NCBI GenBank assembly: GCA_003216355.1
Contig: QCIX01000010.1
Location: 1 to 50,535 of the forward strand
Reading direction: 5' to 3'
DNA: 50,535 nt
Source of the DNA: Prochlorococcus sp. AG-402-N23
GTDB taxonomy: Bacteria; Cyanobacteriota; Cyanobacteriia; PCC-6307; Cyanobiaceae
Under the pieces are notes generated by a model. The model was given only the letters and a program-made list of their open reading frames with translations, was not told the origin of the DNA and searched no databases. Of this stretch, positions 38,573 to 50,535 are shown piece after piece. Numbering within the stretch: the stretch's first letter is position 1; every line of letters starts with the position of its first letter. The translations under genes were made by a program, and so were the position numbers.

Positions 38573-38731
38573 ATTTATTTGTAAATTTATTTAAAATTTA
38601 TTTTCACACATTAAGAAGTTTTTTCTATAGGAAAGATTAAAAATTTGCATTTTATGGATGTAAACAAAAAAACAACAATAATCTTTTTCTTCAATTAGAT
38701 TTATCAAATAGAGTTAAAAACTATTAATTAA

Positions 38732-39862
<1,131 letters not shown>

Positions 39863-39909
39863 AGCCCTCATTGAAATTTAATAATCTATAACCATTAGAG
39901 AAAAAGATT

Positions 39910-40623
39910 TTGGATTCACAAACTCAAATGAAACAAGCAGTTGCTGATGCAGCAATAAGGGAAGTAAAGAGTGACATGATTCTGGGATTAGGGTCTGGAT
40001 CTACAGCTGCATTAATGATAAAAAGCCTTGCGGATGCAATACGTTCTGGAAAACTCCAAAATATAAGAGGTGTTGCAACTTCTTTTCAATCAGAAGTTTT
40101 AGCGCTTGAACTAGATATCCCGCTTATCGATTTAGCTTCTGTATCTCAAATTGATATAGCTATTGATGGAGCAGATGAAGTTGATCCAGGATTTCAATTA
40201 ATTAAAGGAGGAGGAGCATGCCATGTTAGAGAAAAGTTAGTGGCATCTAAAGCTAATCAATTGTTGATTGTTGTTGATGAAACTAAACTTGTACAAAATT
40301 TAAATCAATCTTTCCCTTTACCTGTAGAAGTTCTTCCTAATGCTTGGAAGCAAGTCCAGGAAGTTATTTCAAAAATGAATGGAAGTTCTTCTTTAAGAAT
40401 GGCTACTAAAAAAGCTGGTCCAGTTGTTACTGACCAAGGCAACCTCATCCTAGATGTACTGTTTAATAATGGCATTAAGAATCCAAAAGACATTGAAATT
40501 AAAATTAATAATATTCCAGGAGTATTAGAAAATGGATTATTCGTTGATCTTACAGACAAAGTATTAGTTGGTAAAATTGAAGACAAAATTCCAGTGGTTT
40601 ACTCACCCTCAAGAGCTAGCTAA
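39910..40623 (+). CDS. rpiA: ribose-5-phosphate isomerase A
   Basis: RpiA interconverts ribose-5-phosphate and ribulose-5-phosphate in the pentose phosphate pathway and the Calvin cycle. The 237 residues have '[12 protein letters not shown]', '[20 protein letters not shown]' and '[18 protein letters not shown]', all typical. The start is TTG at 39910, with GAGAAAAAG before it; an ATG at 39928 (residue 7) is possible. Its stop overlaps that of the convergent hisD gene by four bases (40620-40623). Confidence 0.97.
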   Translation: MDSQTQMKQAVADAAIREVKSDMILGLGSGSTAALMIKSLADAIRSGKLQNIRGVATSFQSEVLALELDIPLIDLASVSQIDIAIDGADEVDPGFQLIKGGGACHVREKLVASKANQLLIVVDETKLVQNLNQSFPLPVEVLPNAWKQVQEVISKMNGSSSLRMATKKAGPVVTDQGNLILDVLFNNGIKNPKDIEIKINNIPGVLENGLFVDLTDKVLVGKIEDKIPVVYSPSRAS

Positions 40624-41906
40624 TCTTCAAATCTTATTTCTACAGAGTTAGCGTGGCTATGTAACCCTTCACTTTTAGCAAGATTAATAATATCAAGGCT
40701 ATTAACTTTTAAACTTTCTTCATTAAATTCTATTATTGAAGTATTTTTCATAAAAGTTTCAACCCCCAATGAACCGCTAAATCTAGAATTTCCTGACGTG
40801 GGTAAAGTATGATTTGGTCCAGCAAGATAATCTCCAACAGCTTCTGGGGTCCATTTTCCTAAAAATATCGCTCCTGCATTCTCTATACCTGCAAGAATTT
40901 TTTTTGAATCTATAGTAAGAATTTGTAGGTGTTCAGGTGCAAAGTTATTGCTTAGTTCAATACATGATTCGTAATTCTCGCAAATCACAATTAAACCCCA
41001 ATTTTTTATTGATTGCATGCAAATTTCTTTTCTTGGATGATCATCTATTTTTTTATAAAGTTCTTCTATAACTTCTTTTGCCTGCTTCTTTGATGTAGTT
41101 AGAAGTATTGATGAAGCTAAAGGATCATGTTCTGCTTGCGCTAGTAGATCAGATGCTATATGAGTGCTTTGAGCTGTTTCATCTGCAATGATTAATATTT
41201 CACTTGGACCAGCTAAAGAATCAATCCCTGTAGAGCCATAAATGAGTTTTTTCGCTGTTGTAACATATATGTTCCCTGGACCTGAAATAACATCAACTTT
41301 ATTAATTTGATTTGTGCCAAATGCTAATGCTCCAATTGCTTGAGCTCCTCCAATTCTAAATACTTTATTAATCCCTGATAAGTGAGCTGCAGCTAAAACA
41401 GTTTTGTTTATTTCTCCTTCTTTATTCCCAGGAGATACCATTATAATTTCTTCTACTCCTGCTACTTTTGCAGGTATAGCATTCATCAATACTGTACTTG
41501 GATAAGCAGCTCTACCTCCAGGAATATAAATACCTGCATTTTTAACTGGCCTCCATCTTCTTTGGACGGTATCACCATATTCACCTTTTATAGTGAAAGA
41601 TTGAGGAATTTCTTTTTCATGGAATTTTTGAATTCTTTTATGAGCTACCACAAGTGAGTGCTTCAAATTTTTATCAATTTCATCCCATGCATTTTTTATT
41701 TGATCCGCACTCACTTGCATAGGGTCAGGGTCGAAACCATCAAATTTTTTTGTATATTTTTCCACCGCTATATCTCCAGAAATTTTTACCTCTCGAAGAA
41801 TCTCTTCAACAATTGTATTTATCTTATTATTGTTATCTGAATTAGTTCGAGTAGAAATCCTTTTTAATTCTTCAATAGCTTCTATTCTATTATTTAAGAT
41901 CTTCAT
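40620..41906 (-). CDS. hisD: histidinol dehydrogenase
   Basis: HisD carries out the last two oxidations of histidine synthesis. The 428-residue protein has '[20 protein letters not shown]', '[17 protein letters not shown]', '[14 protein letters not shown]' and '[16 protein letters not shown]', which include the zinc-binding and catalytic residues of the family, and the C-terminal '[20 protein letters not shown]'. No other histidine gene lies nearby, as usual in cyanobacteria, where his genes are scattered. It is read leftward, away from rpsT, sharing a 120-base intergenic region. Confidence 0.97.
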   Translation of the reverse strand: MKILNNRIEAIEELKRISTRTNSDNNNKINTIVEEILREVKISGDIAVEKYTKKFDGFDPDPMQVSADQIKNAWDEIDKNLKHSLVVAHKRIQKFHEKEIPQSFTIKGEYGDTVQRRWRPVKNAGIYIPGGRAAYPSTVLMNAIPAKVAGVEEIIMVSPGNKEGEINKTVLAAAHLSGINKVFRIGGAQAIGALAFGTNQINKVDVISGPGNIYVTTAKKLIYGSTGIDSLAGPSEILIIADETAQSTHIASDLLAQAEHDPLASSILLTTSKKQAKEVIEELYKKIDDHPRKEICMQSIKNWGLIVICENYESCIELSNNFAPEHLQILTIDSKKILAGIENAGAIFLGKWTPEAVGDYLAGPNHTLPTSGNSRFSGSLGVETFMKNTSIIEFNEESLKVNSLDIINLAKSEGLHSHANSVEIRFED

Positions 41907-41970
41907 TTGCTTAATTTTTTCAAATAGAAAGGCTCAAAACCCAATTTAATATCTTCTAAATTATATACGA

Positions 41971-42000
41971 TTGATTAGAAGACGATTTATTTGTTATGAT
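41971..42000 (+). promoter_or_regulatory. putative promoter of rpsT
   Basis: TTGATT at 41971-41976 and TATGAT at 41995-42000 are separated by 18 bases. A start at about 42007 gives a leader of roughly 20 bases before the GTG start at 42027. The motif match is good but not perfect. Confidence 0.45.
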
Positions 42001-42026
42001 GAGGATCTTCTATTTATGCACCCTCT

Positions 42027-42320
42027 GTGGCTAACAACAAATCAGCAAAAAAGAGAATACAAATTGCCGAAAGAAATCGTTTAATAAATAAGTCATATAA
42101 ATCTACTGTTAGGACTTTAACCAAAAAAACCTTAGAGAACTGCGAAAAGTATAAAAAAAACCCTAATGAGGATAATAAAAATTTAGTGAAAACAAGTCTT
42201 AATAAAGCTTTTAGCTTAATTGATAAAGCAGTTAAAAAAAATGTTCTTCACAAGAACAACGGTGCTAATAAAAAATCGAAAATCAACAATTTTGTAAAAA
42301 CTACTCTTACCACTAAGTAA
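42027..42320 (+). CDS. rpsT: 30S ribosomal protein S20
   Basis: S20 is a small helical protein of the 30S body. The 97 residues begin 'MANNKSAKKRIQIAERNRL' and are strongly basic, with the family's 'KSAKKRI' and 'LINKSYKSTVRTLTKK' blocks. The start is GTG at 42027, confirmed by the conserved N-terminus. tatD follows after 17 bases, and the pair leads into the rpoB cluster, the usual order in cyanobacteria. Confidence 0.97.
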   Translation: MANNKSAKKRIQIAERNRLINKSYKSTVRTLTKKTLENCEKYKKNPNEDNKNLVKTSLNKAFSLIDKAVKKNVLHKNNGANKKSKINNFVKTTLTTK

Positions 42321-42337
42321 AAAGACAGATCATAATT

Positions 42338-43147
42338 ATGAGCGATATAGAACTCATAGACTCTCACTGTCATTTAATATTTGAAAATTTTGAGGGAGAT
42401 CTTGAAGATGTTGTTTTAAGATTGCGTTCAAGAGGTGTAAAAAAATTAGTTCATGCTTGTTGTGAATTAACAGAAATTCCAAAGTTGAAAAAAATATCAC
42501 ATGAATTTAATGAAATTTACTATTCAGTTGGTTTGCATCCGCTAGAAGCAAAAAAATGGGAACAAAGTTCAAAATCTCTTCTAAAAAAATCAGCTCTAGA
42601 AGATAGACGAGTTGTAGCTATTGGGGAATTGGGCTTGGATTTTTTTAAAAATAAAAATAAAACTCAGCAGATTGAAGCACTTATTCCGCAAATGGAATTA
42701 GCTTATGAACTTCAATTGCCCGTAATTATCCATTGCAGGGATGCTGCAAATGAAATGATTGAGATATGTAGTGATCTCTCTAAAAAAGGAAAATGTCCTG
42801 AAGGTGTACTTCATTGTTGGACAGGAACACCAAAAGAAATGAAGCAATTTTTGAATCTTGGATTTTACATCAGTTTTAGTGGTATTGTGACATTCCCAAA
42901 AGCACATGAAATTCATGAGTGTGCCAAAATAGTCCCAAATGATAAATACTTAATTGAAACTGACTCACCATTTTTAGCTCCTGTCCCTCATAGGGGTAAA
43001 AGAAATGAACCTGCATTTGTTGAAAATGTTGCCAATTTTATGGCAGATTTAAGATCTACTGAATTAAACACTATTGCTAGAGAGTCATATAAGAATGCTG
43101 AAGATTTGTTTAAATTTGACTTGTTAAGTAGACGTAGCAGCTGTTAG
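42338..43147 (+). CDS. tatD: TatD family metal-dependent DNase
   Basis: TatD proteins are metal-dependent 3'-5' exonucleases linked to DNA repair and RNA quality control. The 269 residues have the metal-binding His10 and His12 ('IDSHCHLIF'), 'GELGLDFF', 'VIIHCRDA', 'LHCWTGTPKEM' and 'IETDSPFLAP', the complete amidohydrolase pattern. It is in the same direction as rpsT, 17 bases apart. A 220-base gap separates it from rpoB, so rpoB has room for its own promoter. Confidence 0.96.
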   Translation: MSDIELIDSHCHLIFENFEGDLEDVVLRLRSRGVKKLVHACCELTEIPKLKKISHEFNEIYYSVGLHPLEAKKWEQSSKSLLKKSALEDRRVVAIGELGLDFFKNKNKTQQIEALIPQMELAYELQLPVIIHCRDAANEMIEICSDLSKKGKCPEGVLHCWTGTPKEMKQFLNLGFYISFSGIVTFPKAHEIHECAKIVPNDKYLIETDSPFLAPVPHRGKRNEPAFVENVANFMADLRSTELNTIARESYKNAEDLFKFDLLSRRSSC

Positions 43148-43367
43148 TATTAGGAATTACTGGAAATTTTTCTTAATTTTTTGACTTTAACAAACAAAGT
43201 TTAATGATTTATCAGCATTAAACAAATTTAATTCCTTTTTATTAGATTGTTTTTTGTTGAAATCGAGATTAAATTGTTGATCTCATTTTAAGTGAAAAGT
43301 TAAAGAACTAATTATTGAGTAGATTAAAAGTAAATAGTAAATCTCACAAAATCGCAGGTTTTCTTGG
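43148..43367. promoter_or_regulatory. rpoB leader
   Basis: A TTGACT at 43181-43186 could be a -35 element, but the match at the -10 position is poor. A short inverted repeat, GAGATT (43265-43270) and GATCTC (43279-43284, one G-U pair), can form a stem in the leader. No ORF or T-rich terminator is visible. The region probably contains the rpoB promoter and its untranslated leader. Confidence 0.4.
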
Positions 43368-46300
43368 ATGAGCAGTAGCGCTTTACAGGTAGCAAAAACA
43401 GCTACTTATCTACCAGATTTAGTTGAAGTACAAAGAGCAAGCTTTAAATGGTTTTTAGAAAAGGGTTTAATAGAAGAATTACAAAATTTTTCCCCCATTT
43501 CTGATTACACAGGTAAATTAGAATTACATTTTATCGGGGAAGAGTACAGGTTAAAAAGACCTAGACATGATGTTGAGGAAGCCAAAAGAAGAGATGCTAC
43601 ATTTGCATCCCAGATGTATGTAATTTGTAGGTTAATCAATAAAGAGACAGGGGAAATTAAAGAACAAGAAGTATTTATTGGCGAATTACCATTAATGACT
43701 GAAAGAGGAACTTTCATTATTAATGGTGCCGAAAGAGTTATTGTTAATCAAATTGTTCGCAGTCCTGGTGTATATTTCAAAGATGAACTGGATAAAAATG
43801 GTCGAAGAACTTACAACGCTAGCGTTATCCCTAATAGAGGAGCATGGTTAAAATTTGAGACTGACAAAAATAATTTACTTTATGTGAGAGTTGACAAAAC
43901 AAGAAAAATTAATGCTCATGTTCTTATGAGAGCGATGGGTCTTTCAGATAATGATGTGGTCGATAAACTTAGGCATCCTGAGTTTTATCAAAACTCAATT
44001 GAGTCAGCTAATGACGAGGGTATTAATTCAGAAGATCAGGCATTACTTGAGCTATACAAGAAGCTACGTCCTGGTGAACCACCCTCCGTTTCTGGCGGAC
44101 AACAGTTACTACACAGTAGATTTTTTGATCCCAAAAGATATGATTTAGGCCGAGTTGGTAGATATAAAATAAATAAAAAATTGAGACTTACCGTCCCAGA
44201 CGATGTGAGAACACTTACCCATGAAGATGTTCTTTCTACCATTGATTATTTAATTAATCTGGAATTAGATATTGGCGGTGCTAGTTTGGATGATATTGAC
44301 CATCTTGGTAATCGAAGGGTTAGATCTGTAGGAGAACTTCTTCAAAATCAAGTTAGGGTTGGCCTTAATCGTTTAGAGAGAATTATCAAAGAAAGAATGA
44401 CCGTAGGAGAAACAGATTCTTTAACTCCCGCTCAACTCGTCAATCCCAAACCTTTGGTTGCTGCTATAAAGGAATTTTTTGGCTCCAGTCAATTAAGTCA
44501 GTTCATGGATCAAACTAATCCTCTAGCTGAATTAACACACAAGAGAAGAATCTCAGCATTAGGTCCAGGGGGTTTAACTCGTGAAAGAGCAGGCTTTGCG
44601 GTAAGAGATATTCACCCCTCACATTATGGAAGATTATGTCCTATCGAGACTCCTGAAGGTCCTAATGCGGGACTTATAAATTCTTTAGCTACCCACGCAA
44701 GAGTTAATGAATACGGTTTTATTGAAACACCTTTTTGGGAAGTTAATAACGGTAAAGTTAATAAGGAAGGTAATCCGGTTTATCTTTCTGCTGATTTAGA
44801 AGATGAGTGTAGGGTGGCTCCAGGAGACGTCGCGACTGACAAGGATGGCAATATAATCGCAAATCTAATACCTGTAAGATATAGACAGGATTTTGAAAAA
44901 GTTCCTCCTCATCAAGTTGATTACGTTCAGCTTTCTCCAGTTCAGGTAATTTCAGTTGCTACTTCACTTATTCCATTCTTGGAACATGATGATGCTAATA
45001 GAGCTCTCATGGGATCAAATATGCAACGCCAAGCAGTTCCATTGCTAAGGCCAGAACGTCCTTTAGTTGGTACAGGTTTAGAATCTCAAGTTGCTAGAGA
45101 TTCGGGAATGGTTCCCATAACAAAAGTTAATGGAACTGTATCTTATGTAGACGCTAATGAGATTGTCGTTAAAGATGAGCATGATAATGAACATTTTCAC
45201 TATCTTCAGAAATATCAAAGATCAAATCAAGATACCTGCCTCAACCAAAGACCTATAGTGAAAATTGGAGATAAAGTTATATCTGGGCAGGTTTTAGCAG
45301 ATGGTTCCGCATGTGAAGGAGGAGAAATAGCCCTTGGCCAAAACGTTTTAATTGCTTACATGCCATGGGAGGGGTACAACTATGAAGATGCCATACTTGT
45401 CAGCGAGAGGATGGTAACTGATGATTTATATACCTCAGTACATATTGAGAAATATGAAATTGAAGCAAGACAAACTAAGCTAGGACCTGAAGAAATCACA
45501 AGAGAGATTCCTAATATCTCGGAAGAAAGCTTGAATAATCTTGATGAGATGGGAATTATTAGGATTGGTGCTTTTGTCGAGAGTGGAGATATTCTTGTAG
45601 GAAAAGTGACTCCAAAAGGGGAATCAGACCAACCACCTGAAGAAAAACTGTTAAGAGCTATTTTCGGTGAAAAGGCTCGAGATGTGAGAGATAATTCCCT
45701 CAGGGTACCTAAAACTGAAAAGGGACGGGTTTTGGATGTTCGCATTTATACTAGAGAACAAGGTGATGAATTACCTCCAGGAGCCAACATGGTTGTTAGA
45801 GTTTATGTGGCTCAGAGAAGAAAAATTCAAGTGGGTGACAAAATGGCTGGGAGGCATGGAAATAAAGGAATTATTAGCAGAATCTTACCAAGAGAAGATA
45901 TGCCTTATTTACCTGATGGAACCCCTGTGGACATAGTTCTTAATCCTTTAGGAGTTCCAAGTAGAATGAATGTAGGTCAAGTTTTTGAATTATTGATGGG
46001 CTGGGCAGCATCTAACTTAAATTGCCGGGTTAAGGTTGTTCCATTTGATGAAATGTATGGAGCTGAAAAATCACATCAAACTGTTCAAGCATTTTTAGAG
46101 GAAGCTTCAAAACAGCCAGGTAAAGCATGGGTTTACAATCCTGATGATCCTGGAAAGTTATTACTTAAAGATGGTAGAACAGGGGAACCCTTCGATCAGC
46201 CAGTTGCTGTCGGATACTCTCACTTCCTCAAATTAGTCCATTTGGTGGATGATAAAATTCATGCAAGATCTACTGGTCCTTACTCTTTAGTTACACAGCA

Positions 46301-46661
46301 ACCCTTGGGCGGTAAAGCTCAGCAAGGTGGACAAAGGCTTGGAGAAATGGAAGTATGGGCTCTTGAAGCTTATGGAGCTGCTTATACTCTTCAGGAATTG
46401 TTAACAGTTAAATCTGATGATATGCAAGGAAGAAATGAAGCGCTTAATGCGATCGTAAAAGGTAAACCGATCCCAAGGCCTGGTACTCCTGAGTCATTTA
46501 AAGTTCTTATGAGGGAATTACAATCCTTAGGTTTGGATATAGGGGTTTATACAGACGAAGGAAAAGAGGTAGATTTAATGCAAGATATCAATCCGAGAAG
46601 AAATACTCCATCAAGGCCGACTTACGAATCGCTCGGAACCTCTGAATACGAGGAAGATTAA
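43368..46661 (+). CDS. rpoB: DNA-directed RNA polymerase subunit beta
   Basis: RpoB is the second-largest polymerase subunit. The 1097-residue protein has the conserved blocks '[20 protein letters not shown]', '[20 protein letters not shown]', '[20 protein letters not shown]', '[15 protein letters not shown]', '[12 protein letters not shown]' and the C-terminal '[20 protein letters not shown]'. In the rifampicin region '[20 protein letters not shown]' reads like the sensitive form, with 'N' at the position often 'D/N' and 'LAELTHKRR' unchanged. It is followed by rpoC1 after 39 bases. Confidence 0.99.
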   Translation: MSSSALQVAKTATYLPDLVEVQRASFKWFLEKGLIEELQNFSPISDYTGKLELHFIGEEYRLKRPRHDVEEAKRRDATFASQMYVICRLINKETGEIKEQEVFIGELPLMTERGTFIINGAERVIVNQIVRSPGVYFKDELDKNGRRTYNASVIPNRGAWLKFETDKNNLLYVRVDKTRKINAHVLMRAMGLSDNDVVDKLRHPEFYQNSIESANDEGINSEDQALLELYKKLRPGEPPSVSGGQQLLHSRFFDPKRYDLGRVGRYKINKKLRLTVPDDVRTLTHEDVLSTIDYLINLELDIGGASLDDIDHLGNRRVRSVGELLQNQVRVGLNRLERIIKERMTVGETDSLTPAQLVNPKPLVAAIKEFFGSSQLSQFMDQTNPLAELTHKRRISALGPGGLTRERAGFAVRDIHPSHYGRLCPIETPEGPNAGLINSLATHARVNEYGFIETPFWEVNNGKVNKEGNPVYLSADLEDECRVAPGDVATDKDGNIIANLIPVRYRQDFEKVPPHQVDYVQLSPVQVISVATSLIPFLEHDDANRALMGSNMQRQAVPLLRPERPLVGTGLESQVARDSGMVPITKVNGTVSYVDANEIVVKDEHDNEHFHYLQKYQRSNQDTCLNQRPIVKIGDKVISGQVLADGSACEGGEIALGQNVLIAYMPWEGYNYEDAILVSERMVTDDLYTSVHIEKYEIEARQTKLGPEEITREIPNISEESLNNLDEMGIIRIGAFVESGDILVGKVTPKGESDQPPEEKLLRAIFGEKARDVRDNSLRVPKTEKGRVLDVRIYTREQGDELPPGANMVVRVYVAQRRKIQVGDKMAGRHGNKGIISRILPREDMPYLPDGTPVDIVLNPLGVPSRMNVGQVFELLMGWAASNLNCRVKVVPFDEMYGAEKSHQTVQAFLEEASKQPGKAWVYNPDDPGKLLLKDGRTGEPFDQPVAVGYSHFLKLVHLVDDKIHARSTGPYSLVTQQPLGGKAQQGGQRLGEMEVWALEAYGAAYTLQELLTVKSDDMQGRNEALNAIVKGKPIPRPGTPESFKVLMRELQSLGLDIGVYTDEGKEVDLMQDINPRRNTPSRPTYESLGTSEYEED

Positions 46662-46673
46662 ATACTTAATTAA

Positions 46674-48605
<1,932 letters not shown>

Positions 48606-48612
48606 TCTTTAA

Positions 48613-50535
<1,923 letters not shown>

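Noticed and set aside
38653..38697. 14-codon frame (starting MDVNKK) upstream of the HtrA gene, possible leader peptide
   Set aside because: No attenuator-like hairpins follow it and the composition is what random AT-rich DNA gives.

Overview
The window looks like core chromosome of a high-light-adapted Prochlorococcus, a marine picocyanobacterium. The evidence is the very low G+C, gaps between genes that are mostly under 100 bases, the cyanobacterial split of RNA polymerase beta' into rpoC1 and rpoC2, photosystem I genes psaA/psaB/psaI/psaL, a large glutamate synthase with no small-subunit gene beside it, the rne-rnhB pair, a cyanobacterial-type methyltransferase of plastoquinone/tocopherol synthesis, and a long Prochlorococcus-like PsaL. 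I cannot name the strain from the sequence alone.

Layout. 1-139 is the start of a leftward gene, probably the cobalamin-pathway CbiG/CobJ fusion. 140-472 is a leader without genes. 473-5032 is psaA-psaB, closed by a strong terminator. 5137-7329 holds a polyprenyl-phosphate type glycosyltransferase, a small membrane protein, psaI (too short for a standard ORF cut-off) and psaL. 7396-9060 is a divergent pair of cell-wall type enzymes (NlpC/P60 peptidase and a beta-lactamase-fold serine hydrolase). 9063-9951 is a small acidic protein gene behind a serine-recombinase-like gene whose catalytic residues are substituted. 10244-16009 is lipA, a YciI-like gene and the glutamate synthase gene gltB/glsF. 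16206-20914 is the str translation operon rpsL-rpsG-fusA-tuf-rpsJ, followed by a Lon-N-domain protein and the methyltransferase (to 22563). 22565-26361 holds pheA, a DUF1997 gene and rne-rnhB. 26661-28237 is dapL-clpS. 28253-32665 is a leftward block: radical SAM protein, GT2 and GT39 glycosyltransferases. tRNA-Thr(CGT) follows at 32684-32755. 33063-38572 is the rimP-nusA-ylxR-infB operon, read leftward. 38732-41906 is an HtrA protease, rpiA and hisD. 42027 to the end is rpsT-tatD-rpoB-rpoC1-rpoC2, with rpoC2 cut by the window edge.

Functionally, most genes are housekeeping: light capture by photosystem I, nitrogen assimilation by GOGAT, amino acid synthesis (phenylalanine, lysine, histidine), transcription, translation and RNA decay. 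The less ordinary parts are the substituted recombinase with its acidic neighbour, the divergent hydrolase pair whose start codons are only three bases apart, the glycosyltransferase block next to the tRNA (one member looks like the remnant of a larger fusion), and an unassigned B12-type radical SAM protein. I see no CRISPR array, insertion sequence, prophage or rRNA gene.
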